A stretch of 64,000 nucleotides of DNA from Prunus persica (GCF_000346465.2 NC_034016.1:14648969-14712968), one strand, 5' to 3'; positions 36,334-47,645 are shown, numbered from the stretch's first letter. The notes: generated by a model not told the origin, from the letters alone. Program-made: numbers and translations.

Positions 36334-39300
36334 GCATATTGTACTCACTGCAACATTGTCAGTTTCTAGAATTTTTCTTTGATGCCTTCCTACTTCCGGA
36401 GTAGCAAGCAAACTTTCAGTGCTTTCCGTTTCATTGTGTCCCTGTAGTATGGAAAACACTAATTGATGAATAAATAAGAATAAGAAATTAAAAAGATTTC
36501 CCTGTAAATGTGTGCGTGTGTATATATATATATATGTATGTATGTGTCATTGCTTACTGTGGTTTCTGTGAGAAAATAGTTAATATTGTCGTGAAAATCA
36601 TTTCCAAGTATATCTTTATCCATTTCGTTCAGAAAGGAATACACCCAAGCATCTTTGTCTTCTTCAATATCCTCGAGGCCATTTTCTTGTTTTAGTGCAT
36701 TTTTGGTTATTTCCAGGACTTCATGAATAGTTGAGGCAGAAGCTGTTCTGTAACTGTTTAATACAGATTGCCATTGAGCTATACTTTTCCCACATACGAG
36801 TAAACCCATAGCTGTAAGAGCTAATGGATTCCCTCGAGCATAGTCTAAGAAACTAGTTGCGAGTTTCCGGTAATCAGGATCATCCGGCAGCCTACTTCTT
36901 GGGAAGGCATTAGAACTGAAGACCTCCAAAGCTTCACCAAACTCTAATTTCTTGACCTTGTATGCTAGGTCTACTCGATAATTAACGAGTACATGCTCAA
37001 ACCTTGTTGTTATGATAATTCTACTGCCAGAAGCAAACCAATTAAATTCTCCGACTAATTTTTCTAATTGGTTATTTTGACTCACATCATCAAGCACTAC
37101 GAGAACCCTCTTTCGGCGCATCATGTTCTTCATCACTCGGATTCTTCCAACAATACTGTTCACCCCCAATCTTACGTCTCCTAGAATGCTTCTAAGAAGA
37201 TTATGTTGTAGTTGGAGCAGGCCTTCCGATGTCTTTGAATTCTCTCTAACATTTTCCAAAAAGCAGCAAGCTTCAAACTTATGGGCCACTGAATTATATA
37301 CAGCTTTAGCAATTGTTGTCTTACCCATTCCACCATCACCCGATATACCTACCATGCGAACATCAGGGTCTCCAATGCCTAAAAGATCGTGCATATCTTG
37401 TACGCGAGACTCTATTTCAATTGGATAGTTGGCCTCATATTTCAAATAAGTACGGTTTAATAATTGTGAAATATGTTCATAGACGCGATGAATCAATTGG
37501 GATACATGCCTGCCAAACATATTCATAACACGTTAGTCAAATCAAAGTTTGCCGCATATGTTTAAATAAGGCAAAGAACATATAAACCGGCAAAAAAGAG
37601 AGTAGAGGATTTGCTAGATTAACAAGCCACTTTTACTTTGAGTAATTATTGTGTGGTACTGTGAAAACAGTAGCTTGATATAACTTTCACGTTATAACGT
37701 CAGTTGAGATTAAACAGAAAAAGAAGATAACCCTTGCTCCCAAAAAAAAAAAGCAAGATAACCCTCAAATGACTAAATGTGGTTAGAAAAATACCCGAAG
37801 AGATGGAACCCAGGCAAAACAACTGCTTCCCTAAGAGCTGCCCTCCATCTCAATACCTTCTCTGTATCATCATTGAACTTGCGTTCATGGTTAAATAATG
37901 CATCACCAAAATTGTCAGTTTGCTTTCTGACATCTGAGGGGTCCACTTTGTAAAAAATTGGCAAAACAATTTGTTGCTGTGTTTTTTTACATTCAAGGAT
38001 CTTAACGAGTTCATCCAAGCACCACGGTGAAGATGCATAGTTCTCAGAGAATATAATGATAGAAATCTTTGACTTTTCAATTTCCTTGAGAAACGTTGGT
38101 GATGTTCCATCCCCTGTTCTAAGGTCATCATCCATCAAGGTTTTAATTCCCATCTGTTGCAAATTGCTGCACAAGCGGTTTGTAAAACTGTAGTATGTAT
38201 CCGCAGGTCTAGAACTGAGAAAGACATCATACTTCCAAGTATTAGTGGTAGCCTACAGAAGAAATTGGTGAAATATTCAATTAAAATTTGAAGATATCCA
38301 GCAAGAAATGTGCAAAAGAATTCAATCAATCTAAATGAAACTTGTACTATAGCGTAGATTCAAGTCCTGTAAGTCATGTTTCCAAATAAAACCCCAAAAA
38401 ACTCTTACCGCACTCTCTCCTAGCTTCAAAGAAAAAACTCAATAGGAGGCATGAAGAAGAAGCATCACTTTCCATTTAGGCCAAATGCGGTGATGGTTTT
38501 GACAGTAACGCTTCTTCAATTTGTAGCAGTAGTGTTCATTTAGGCTCATGAAATTTGAGCTATTTTGAGTTTTGTGGGCCTTATTTGAGATTATGCTTAA
38601 ACTCAACTATGCTGACTACTAGTAGTTGGTAAGTCTTGTAAGTCATGTTTCCAATCTATAGATTTCAGATTTTGTAAACTTTACGAGGCAAAAATTGGGA
38701 AAAGAAAAGAAAGGAACAAATGACATACAAACTTGAAAGAAATTTATAATAGAATCCCACAAACAAAAGCTTTTCAAATAACAATGTACGAAAGTAATAT
38801 AAAAAACTATGACATGTCAAAGTTATGTCAATGTGGGACTCTTCGTCAGTTTGATTCTAATCAGATATTAATGTGTATAATGAGGGCCCTCTTTTGTTTG
38901 GCTCAAATTGGTTTAAAGTATCTGCCCTGCATAGTGAGTTCATGTGTTTGAATTCCCGGCTTTCAATATTTTTTGTATAAAAATAAATAAATAAATAAAC
39001 ATGCCATTCTGTGGAAAATACAAGATAGCAAACTAAAATTAATCCTATGTTGTCAACTAAAATCGATGAAAAATATTGTCATATACATATTCAAGCCAAT
39101 CTATCTACCAATCTCAACTCGTTAGGAAGATAATATCCCCAAAATGATTTGCAATAAATTTATAAAAAGTTGAAGACTTTTCACCTTTGAGAAACTTGTA
39201 GCATCTGGTTGACGTATGATGTCTTCAATTTCCTCCGTCTCCTAGAATGAAAAGTTGATTACTCAACTAAGCAAGGTCTTTATCAAATAAAAATAAAGGT

Positions 39301-40924
39301 ATTCCAGATAAATCTATTTTAATGCTGGAATTAATATATACATATATATATATATATATATTCGTCCCATTTTATGGAGGAATTCTTCAAATTATTTTAT
39401 TTGAAAGGTACCTTACTAATTTTTTATAAACGATCCAAACCGTCTATTTTTTTTGAGTTTTCATTCATAAATCATCCTTGCAACCCAAAAAAAAAAAAAA
39501 AGAAAAAAAAAAAAAAAGACAAATAGAAAATCATGGCATCTAATTGAGACTAACAAAATCAATGAACACGGTGCTTCAAGAAAGTACTTAAATTTTAATA
39601 ATTTAATTGAATGGTCAAATGATATTAGATTGAAGTGATTTTTTTTTGTAGAGATGATCTTTGAATGAGTATTTACAATAGACGGTTTGAAATTTTAGTA
39701 CTTTCTTGAAGCACAATGTTCATTGATTTTGTAGGACACAATTCGATGTCGAAACGGTTTTCGATTTGTCTAATTTGTTGTAAGGATGATCTATGAATGA
39801 AGACCTAAAAAATAGATGGTTTGGATCATTGGAAAGAAATTGTAGAGTACCCTAAAGGGTGTCCCTCAATAGAATATATATATATATATAACTTACTCTG
39901 TTTTCTCTCAAATAGGTACGGCTTAGTTGTACTGAAACCTCTTCAGCCATCTTGTGCACAAATTTAGGTTCATCCCTGCCAGTTTAAAAGCAAATGATGA
40001 AACATTTCATAAAATGGAATTGAGTTGATCTAAGAAACCTATTTTGTATAAATTGTACTTGATTGCCCGTTAAGACAGCATAGTATCATGTATGGGAGAT
40101 GAACTTATGGTATGAAAAATATACACGTAATATTTGTTATGTAAAGCTTTTCTTTTCCTAAATAAGTGACGATTGTGGAAAAATCTCTGAACCTTCAATG
40201 GGCGTTATGGAAGGCATTGACCAATGGCCACACCGCTTAAGAGGGCAATATTCTTTATTTTTTATTAGTTAAGTTAACTTCCGTTAGATTTAGGGGTTGT
40301 TACTGAAATAAATCAAATCTTTGTTACCTCATTAGATTTGCTAGAAAATAATGTGGAAACATCACAAATGGGCTAGAAAATATACCCGCGCAAGAAAGAC
40401 CACCAACACAAATTTGCTGCTTTCACAAGAGCTCTCCTCCATCTCAACACCTTCTCCATATCATCCTTGAATTTGGTTTCATGGCTAGCAAATGCCTCAC
40501 CAAAACTACCCTCTTGGTTTCTCACATGGGAGGGCATCACCTTGTAGAAAATTGGTACAACAATTTGTTGCTTTGATTCTTTACATTCAAGGATCTTAAC
40601 GAGTCCCTCCAAGCACCATACGGAAGATGCATAGTTTTCGGAGAAAACAATGATAGAAATCCTTGATCGTTCAATTGCTTGGAGAAAGTCTTGTGATATT
40701 TCTTCATCTCCACTTCTAACCTCATCATCTATGTAAGTTATAATTTCCTTCTGAAGCAACTCGCTGTACAAATGCTCAGTAAAACCGTTGCGTGTATCTT
40801 CAGCTCTAAAATTGAGAAAGACTTCATATGTAAGTGGATGGGTGAAATAAGAAGAGGAAGAAGAGGCTCCTGAATTTTTTCTGGTCAAAGAAGAGGCTCC
40901 TGAATGAGAGGTGATTGACTGCAT
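32747..40924 (-). CDS. Gene BC: TIR-TIR-NBS-repeat linker-4TM receptor-like protein
   Basis: Fourteen minus-strand exons: 40924-40386, 39975-39897, 39241-39185, 38252-37795, 37509-36558, 36441-36349, 36228-36118, 35999-35889, 35799-35686, 34366-34250, 34154-34047, 33931-33866, 33435-33340, 33160-32747. Phases agree throughout; 1104 aa. TIR1 at about 31-180 has CLEGL instead of CLDEL (Gly107 at the catalytic Glu position). Exon 2 is a stub of an NB exon. TIR2 at about 226-378 keeps CLDEL (Glu306). NB-ARC at about 379-695: GDGGMGKTT, VLVVLDDV, GSRIIITTR, GNPLAL; RNBS-D and MHD are missing. Six similar 31-39 residue linker modules span 696-913, and four hydrophobic segments start near 968. The codon before TIR2 in genomic frame is TAG, part of the acceptor, so TIR2 must be spliced onto upstream exons. 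Two separate genes remain possible without transcript data. Confidence 0.75.
33520..33845. repeat. Intronic MITE family M1, copy c (degenerate)
   Basis: Weakly conserved copy: TTCATTCAAAGATCATTTCTAC, ATTGAATGGTTAAATAATTT, and an end resembling GATCCATCAACTGAAACTCTC. It sits in the intron between BC exons 12 and 13. Confidence 0.5.
34894..35146. repeat. MITE family M2, short copy in a BC intron
   Basis: Inverted ends AGTGCTGCTATTT and GGAAATAGCAGCACT match those of the longer copy at 60217-60958. It lies in the intron between BC exons 9 and 10, next to AT dinucleotide runs that hide its target duplication. Confidence 0.65.
35165..35668. repeat. Intronic MITE family M1, copy d with internal duplication
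   Basis: Carries the block GTCTTCATTCATAGATCATC twice (about 35261 and 35388), so the left part is duplicated. The right end matches TTATTTGAGG.ATCCCTCAA. It lies in the same BC intron as the short M2 copy. Confidence 0.6.
39358..39890. repeat. Intronic MITE family M1, copy e, in inverted arrangement
   Basis: The left half reads like the other copies (GATCATCCTTGCAA, then GAGATGATCTTTGAATGAG). The right half from about 39700 repeats the first half in reverse complement (ATTCGATGTCGAAACGG, AAGGATGATCTATGAATGAA). It is therefore a head-to-head palindrome of two partial copies, in the BC intron between exons 2 and 3. Confidence 0.62.
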
Positions 40925-40979
40925 ATCCGCTAGCTGGATATGTAAAAGAGTTGGGGAGAATGGTTAATCTCTCTTGTTA

Positions 40980-40988
40980 TTATATATA
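40980..40988 (-). promoter_or_regulatory. TATA-box candidate of gene BC
   Basis: The minus strand reads ACATATATATAATA about 55-65 bases upstream of the ATG at 40924. No comparable start signal plus in-frame ATG was seen just upstream of the second TIR exon. Confidence 0.4.
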
Positions 40989-41391
40989 TGTTAGGCAACT
41001 TGCTCAAGTATCGTCATTTTTTTTTGAAGCAGTTTCCTGTCACCTTCGACGCCGGAAAGTCAAACCAACGCGATTTGCTAAGAGCATAATTTCCTGGCAC
41101 TTCAAAGGCGGGCAAAATTTGGGGTTTACCCTGTGAAAGAGTTGAAAAAGACATAAGACTGGGGGTCGTTTCTCTGTCTCTTTCTTTTTGGCTTGATTGT
41201 TATGGGTGGCACAAGCCAGTGCGTGTCACCATTGAATTGGTTCCTAAATTCTAACATAATAATTTGAAATAATTAGTGAAATGATGCCCTGCTCCCCAGT
41301 CTCCGATAATTTGAAATAATTAGTAAGGCATTATTCATCAAGTTTTTTTTCTTCTGTGATGTTATCAGTCTACTCATATTATAACGATGTT

Positions 41392-44300
41392 CATTACTAC
41401 AAAAAACACTTTGCGCGACAAAATAAGTTTGTTGCACAAAGTACAATTTTGTCACGCAAAACTCGTGAATAAAGGATTTGCGCGACGAACCTTATGGTCG
41501 CACAAATCTACCTCGTCGCACAAAACTTTGCGCGACGAAAAGTATTGGTCGCGCAAAGTTTTGCGTGACGAAAAATATTGGTCGCGCAAAGACAAAAAAA
41601 TTTTATTAAAAAAAAAATCCCGCATCCCATTTTTGGTACTTGCCCAAATTTTTAAAGTTTTGCGCGATCAATAATAACGTCACCCAAATATTTGCGCGAC
41701 GAAATATTTTTTGTGTTTTAAAATTTTTTAATTAAAATAAACTAATTTAATAGTTTGCTCGACGAAATATTTTGTCGTGTTAGGCTTTTGATTTTTTTTA
41801 AAATATTAATTTAATTTAATTAATTTATTCAAATTTTGACTTTTTAAATTTAATTTAATTGTATATTTTTTTAATTACTTTAATTTAAATTGACATATTC
41901 AAAATAAACTTACATATGAAAAATGGTGATTAAATTATCCAATAAATAAATAAATATATAATATTCAAAATGTACACATAAATTAACAAAGTACAATAAT
42001 AAAATTCTAATACAAATCTATTGTAGTGGTAGTGGCGGAGGATATGTTTTGATAGCGTCCTAATCCTCAACTTTAGCCGTCAAAGTCTCGACGGTTCCCT
42101 ACCCAAAAAAAAAAAACAAATATGGTCAAATAACAAAAAAGAAAAAAAATTGGCATAATCTCCCCTAAAATTGTTATACCACAAATCCAATCCAAACTCC
42201 AATCCTCACCCTATACTCAACCTCAAACCCCACACTAACTCAACACTAACTCCAAAAACACATATTGATGGAAAAAATTTAAAATTTAGAGAGAATATAC
42301 CTTTTGGCAAGATTGAGAGTGAGTGAGAATGAGAGGGATAAGTGAGTGTGAGAGAATTAGAGAAGATAGTGAGAGAGAGATGAGAGAGTGAGTGAGAGTG
42401 AGAGATAGTAAAAAGAGAGATGAGAGAGTGAGTGAGAGTGAGAGATAATGAGAGAGTGAGTGAGAGTGAGAGATAGTGAAAAGAGATATGAGAGTGAGTG
42501 AGAGTGAGAGATAGTGAAGAGAGAGATGAGAGATTAAGTGAGAGGAGTGAGTGTGAGAGAAAGGGTGGGATTTGGAGAGAGGGAAAGAGAGAGAGAGGAG
42601 AAGTAAGAGTAGAGAAAGACATTGACAAAATGGTGGAGGAGTTATTTTGGTTTTAAAAACCGTATCACTTTGCGCGACGAAAAATATATATTGGTCGCAC
42701 AAAGTTTTGCGTGATGAAAAACATTGGATTATTGGTTGCGCAAAGTTTGCGTGACGAAAAATACTGGTCGTACAACGTTTTGCCCGACGAAAAGTATTGG
42801 TTGTGCAAAGTCTAAAAAAAAAATTTAAATTTTTTTTTCCCACATCTCATTTTTGGTACCCGCCAAAATTTTAAAGTTTTGCACGGCAAAAAATATTGGT
42901 AGAGCAAAGTCTAAAAAAAATTAAAATTTTTTTTTTCCCACGTCTCACTTTTGGCACCCGCCCAAATTTTTAAAGTTTTGCGCAACGAAAAATATTGGTT
43001 GCGCAAAGTCTAAAAAAAATTTTAAAATAAAAATTTCCCACTTCTTATTTTTGGTACCCGCCCCAAATTTTAAAGTTTTGCGCAACAAAAAATATTCGAA
43101 CATTGGTCGCGCAAAGTTTTGCGTGACGAAAAAAATTGTTATGAATAATAAAAATTAAAAAATATTTTATTTTACAATTTAAAATATAAATAAGGTTAAA
43201 GCTACTTAATAAATATGTATACTATTCAATTTCTTAAGTTTTATACGTACAAAATAAATAAATTTAAAGCTACTTAATAAGTATATATATTATACACACA
43301 CACACACACCATTCAACAATTCAACCGTCAAACTTGTTTCTATGTATTTCAAGATCGTATACCCCAAAAAATCGCAAAAAAACAAACATTCAAATATCTA
43401 GTAACGGGACAAAACTTTGCGATTGTTATAAATAAAAAATCACGATTTAACGGTTATTTTAACTCCGATTTTGATGATTTTTTACAGCTACACTTATTGA
43501 CCCTATATGAATACAATGACTAAATTTGATCTTCAGTTTAAAATATTTACACTAGTAGATACCACAAAATCTTATGTTATATTTAACAAAAGTATAAATA
43601 AACTCTTAATTGTTAGTGAATATATTATTTTAATGGCATACGCATTCAACAAAACTAGTTTCAACGATCCAACCGTCAAACTTGTTTGTTTATACTTTGA
43701 GATCATATACGCCAAAAATCGAAAAAGATAAACATTCAGAGATCGAGTAATGGGATAAAACTTTTGACGGTTATAAATGAAAAATCACGATTTAACGGTT
43801 ATTTTAACTCTGATTTTGATGATTTTTTACAGCTACACTCCTTGACCCTATATGAATACAATGACTGAATTTGATCTTCAATTTAAAATATTTATACTAA
43901 TGGATACCACAAAATCTTATGTTATATTTAACGAAAGTATAAATAAACTTTTAGTTGTTAGTGAATATATTATTTTGATGGCATACGCATTCTACGAAAC
44001 TAGTTTCAACGATCCAACCGTCAAACTTGTTTCAACGATCCAACCGTCAAACTTGTTTAAACTTGTTTGTTTATACTTCGAGATCATATACGCCAAAAAT
44101 CGAAAAAAACAAACATTCGGAGATCAAGTAACGGGACATAACTTTTCGACGGTTATAAATGAAAAATCACGATTTAACGGTTACTTTAACTCCGATTTTG
44201 ATGATTTTTTACAGCTACACTCCTTGACCCTATATGAATACAATGACTAAATTTGATCTTCAATTTAAAATATTTACACTAGTGGATACCACAAAATTTT

Positions 44301-45077
44301 ATGTTATATTTAATGAAAGTATAAATAAACTCTTAATTGTTAGTGAATATATTGTTTTGATGGCATACGCATTCAACGAAACTAGTTTCAATGATCCAAC
44401 CGTCAAACTTGTTTGTTTATGCTTTAAGATCATATACGCCAAAAATTGGAAAAGAGAAATATTCAGAGATCAAGTAATGAGACAAAACTTTTGACGGTTA
44501 TAAATGAAAAATCACGATTTAACGGTTATTTTAACTCCAATTTTGATGATTTTTTTTTTTACAGCTACACTCCTTGACCCTATATGAATACAATGAACTA
44601 ATTCGATCATAATTTAAAATATATATTTTCTAACAAAAACCCAATCTGAACTACAATTTTTCTAACAAAAATCCGATCCGAACTAAAATAATAAATTTAA
44701 AGCTACTTAATAAATATATATATATACCGTTTAAGTGTTACGCATACAAAATAAAAAATAAAAAAAATGGTTTAGGCTATGAAATGTTTGGATTACGTCA
44801 TGCAAAGATTTAAATTTTTAAAGTTTTTTTTTTTTTTTTTTGGTAAAGACTTTGCGCGACGAAACACACTTTGTACCTAAAGACTTTGTGCAACGACGTC
44901 TCGCAAAGTCATTTTGCACTACAAAAAACAATTCATCGCGCAAAGTTTGGTCGCGCAAAACTTTGAGAGACGAAGTATTGTCGTCGCGCAAAAGTTTGTT
45001 GCGCAAAGTCACTTTGTGAGATGAATTGTTTTTCATCGTGCAAAATTTGGTCGCGCAAGGGTGTTTTTTTACTAGTG
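41392..45077. mobile_element. Non-autonomous CACTA (En/Spm-type) element
   Basis: The right terminus, complemented, reads CACTAGTAAAAAAACAC. The left reads CATTACTACAAAAAACAC, slightly diverged. A 3-base duplication GTT flanks them (41389-41391, 45078-45080). Both subterminal regions contain many direct and inverted TTTGCGCGACGAAA / TTTCGTCGCGCAAA units, typical of CACTA transposase-binding regions. No transposase is seen. GA-rich tracts fill 42300-42600. Confidence 0.78.
43316..44590. repeat. Tandem array, ~345-380 base units inside the CACTA element
   Basis: Three full units start at about 43506, 43851 and 44233 (each ATGAATACAATGACT), preceded by a partial unit. A unit contains TCCAACCGTCAAACTTG, ATCACGATTTAACGGTTA and GATGATTTTTTACAGCTAC. 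One unit has a short internal doubling of the TCAACGATCCAACCGTCAAA region (about 44005-44055). The ORFs here are by-products of the repeat. Confidence 0.85.
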
Positions 45078-45178
45078 GTTATAGATAATTTTGGGTCACC
45101 ACTGCCAGTATAAAAGTATTTCAAACATGAAAGGAAATGGAATGCAACTGAGACATATATGTTTGAAAGAAGCAAACA

Positions 45179-45210
<32 letters not shown>

Positions 45211-45344
45211 TAAAATCATTACATCCTTTCAAACTAGTATATTAAGTTTTTTCGCACAAAAAAATAAATATTCACCCTCACCCTGTTAGGGTTCTTACTG
45301 TGGTTGGGCAAATTGGAATGTATTATTAGCACCACAATTTCAAG

Positions 45345-45545
45345 AAGGCAGAGGGGAGTAAACATCCTCTCCTGATTAAATGGAAGCCGCCCCCTTGTGG
45401 TTGGTTCAAGTTAAACTTTGACAGTTCTGTTTGTAATAATATAGATGCTACGGGTTTTGTTATTCGAGATTTCGATGGTCATGTTTTATATAGGCTTGTG
45501 CTAAGAACATTGGAGATAATTTCATTAATGTGGCTGAAAGTATAG
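45345..45545 (+). pseudogene. RNase H-like (RVT_3) fragment, probably from a LINE
   Basis: Reading plus-strand frames gives IKWKPPPCGWFKLNFD, then ATGFVIRDFDGHVLY, the start of the RNase H domain found at the end of plant L1-like LINEs and in domesticated relatives. A frameshift follows, after which a KNIGDNFINVAES-like stretch appears in another frame. No reverse transcriptase is nearby. Confidence 0.7.
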
Positions 45546-47055
45546 ATCAATGGCCCAAGCTGCAAAGCGCATCCTGGACCACGCCAGTGACGACACTTGC
45601 CCGCGACGCGTCATCGGCTCGCTCCAAGTCGCGGCGCCTACCTGGCTCCAACACAGCGAGTTAAAAAAATAAAGAAAAAAGTAGAAGAAGGTGCAGCGGA
45701 AATAGCTGCCAGCAGCCACCGCCACCGCCACCGGCAACCGCAGCAACAGCCACCGCCAGAAGCTGTAGCGATAGCAGCCGTTGTCAAACGCTGCTGCTCG
45801 TGAATGGGAGAGCGTTGTGCAAAGACAGAATTTCAAGTTCGGTGCTGCTGATGGTCCTGATAGTGCTCTATGGTGCTTCAGAGCTCAGGGATTTATTTGG
45901 TTTGCTATTCATCGTTAATTAGGTGGAGTATAATATGAGGTTTCTAATGGCATATTACTTATAAGCATAGTATTGACTTACATATGTATACATGTGTGTG
46001 TTTATATATATAATTAAGGCATAATACGTATTGGCTTTGCTTTGCTTCTAATAACTATGAATAAACTACACATATATGCGTGTGAAAGGTTTTTCATGTG
46101 GTTGTTGCAAAACAGATTCGTCTAGGGTTAACAATTTTAGAATGATTCCAACCCAACCAGAAATGAATAGATTACTTGACTCAAACTTAACTGAAAGTTT
46201 AACTAGTATTACACGAAGATAATGATTTTCTTTCAATTTTTAAATGTGCATTACATAATATTTTTATTAGAGTTTTTCTATTTAAACCCCACACTTCTCT
46301 TTGTTCATCCCAACTTCTAATTCAAATTTTCACAATTTCTAAGAAAACCCCATTATCTTCCCAAACTACCCATAAATAAATACCCAACGCAAAAAATAAA
46401 ATAAAAACACTCATCAACCTCACACCCCACACCCTGCTATCTTGCCTCTCTCTCACCACTCTAAGTTCACCTCAACCTCACATTAAAAAGATAAAAACAC
46501 TATTGTCAAATGTTTAGCAGTATTATTTTATTAATTATTATTAAGTTGGATGACATCTATGAGAGCACCGCCAACAAATACATCCCAGCAAATTTGTAGC
46601 TAGGTCAAGTGCTTAGAAGCAGTTACCCTACACTTAAGGTCCTATATTCGAATCTCTCCTTCCTCAATATCGCTTGTTGAAAAAAAAAAAAGACAAAAAG
46701 CAAATTATTATTATTATTTTTTTTTGGGGTGAGTTTAAAACCATGTTAACCAGTAATCACAATGTTGTCAGCCAATAATACAGATTAAAGTATAACTTGA
46801 GTGCAAACTACAATCAGCCATCCCTTTGTCATTTACCGGTATTATAAAAGAAGAGAAACACACACTATTTGAATAGAGCATCCTCTCCTTTGGTATGAGA
46901 GAAACTTTGCACTGCAAGACATTGCCAAAAGAAGATTACAAAGACACACAGGCCCTCAACTTCTCCACCTTTGCGTGCCCTGTTCTTTAGTTCCAACAAG
47001 GCCCATGCCTTCCAACCCAAAACCTCCAAACCAAAAGGCGGGCATTAGTCAACCC
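45546..47055. other. Intergenic region, no intact gene
   Basis: GC-rich patch at 45580-45800 with CCGCCAC repeats, then AT-rich DNA. ORFs on both strands in the GC patch are low-complexity and lack domains. A T-rich stretch lies near 46700. Confidence 0.45.
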
Positions 47056-47172
47056 CTTACAACTACGCGATTCAGTGGCTGATCATAATGTGGTCTCTTA
47101 CAATGCAATGATTGAAGGTTACTAAAGACAGGATAAGATGTCTGAAGCGTTGGATCTTTTCAATGAGATGAG
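47056..47172 (+). pseudogene. PPR-repeat fragment
   Basis: The plus strand encodes HNVVSYNAMIEGY, a stop, then RQDKMSEALDLFNEMR, a textbook PPR motif interrupted by a TAA. It breaks off directly into carboxylesterase sequence at about 47173, so two unrelated gene pieces are fused here. It derives from an organelle RNA-processing factor gene, but only about one repeat is left. Confidence 0.72.
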
Positions 47173-47645
47173 GCGGAGCCCCGAGCACCCACTCCCTCTT
47201 GCGTATGAAGACCCATGGGAAGCACTCCAATGGGCTGCGGCCCATTCGAATTGTAATGGACCATAAACCTGGCTCAACGATCATGTTGACTTTGACCGTG
47301 TTTTCGTGGCAGGGACAGCGCTGAGGCCAACCTCATGCACCACGTGGTGCATCGGGCCTGAGTCCATGGGTAAAGATAGTTGGGATGATTTTGTTTCACC
47401 CGTAGTTTGGGAACGAAAAGCCCAATAAGCTGCTCAAGGTTATTTTTCCAGTGTGTAGTGGGCTGAACGACCTGAGAGTGAACCCGGGCAAGGATCTGAA
47501 ATTGGAGGACATTGGGTGTGGGAAGGTGTTGGTTTTTGTGGCTGAGAAGGACGTTTTGAGGGACAGGGCTTGGGCTTACTATGAGGCATTGAAAATAGTG
47601 TGTGGGTGGAGTGAGGTGGTTGAGATTGTGGAGAGTGAAGGGCAG

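Larger units (their letters stand above)
34047..36441 (-). repeat. Array of six homologous phase-0 linker exons in BC
   Basis: Exons of 93, 111, 111, 114, 117 and 108 bases, all starting and ending in phase 0. Consensus peptide: N-E-E-x-x-E-N, then ETLSSTQEVER, then RIISKTxDT. Splice borders are also conserved (TATAG or similar before GTATTGAATGAAG; GTGAG or GTAAG after). The peptide is acidic, polar and Ser/Thr-rich, so likely extended or coiled. The five matching exons of gene F (23513-25609) show the same plan. Unequal exchange between such exons would change linker length in steps of about 37 residues. Confidence 0.82.
41345..45107 (-). pseudogene. Relic G: NB-exon start split by a CACTA element
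   Basis: Right piece 45078-45107 and left piece 41345-41391 join across the CACTA element and its GTT duplication. Joined, they resemble the first bases of the NB exon of gene A: acceptor CTGGCAG, then codons for DPKLSIT. The intron flank 45108-45190 also matches gene A's (AAACATGAAAGGAAATGGAATG versus AAACATGAAAAGAAATGGAATT). No P-loop or TIR remains. It shows that another family unit once stood between BC and A. Confidence 0.6.

Noticed and set aside
38135..38329. Possible separate first exon for the second TIR domain of BC
   Set aside because: This ORF is in a different frame from TIR2, and TIR2 is preceded by an in-frame TAG at the splice acceptor.
42206..42843. Minus-strand ORFs of Ser/Leu/His repeats
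   Set aside because: They are translations of a GA-rich microsatellite-like tract inside the CACTA element, with no domain.
43507..44494. Three similar plus-strand ORFs (74-132 codons)
   Set aside because: They are repeats of one tandem DNA unit. The reading frames arise by chance in AT-rich sequence and have no splice or promoter context.
45525..45836. 103-codon minus-strand ORF and 68-codon plus-strand ORF
   Set aside because: The GC-rich low-complexity patch gives overlapping ORFs on both strands, and no domain is visible in either.
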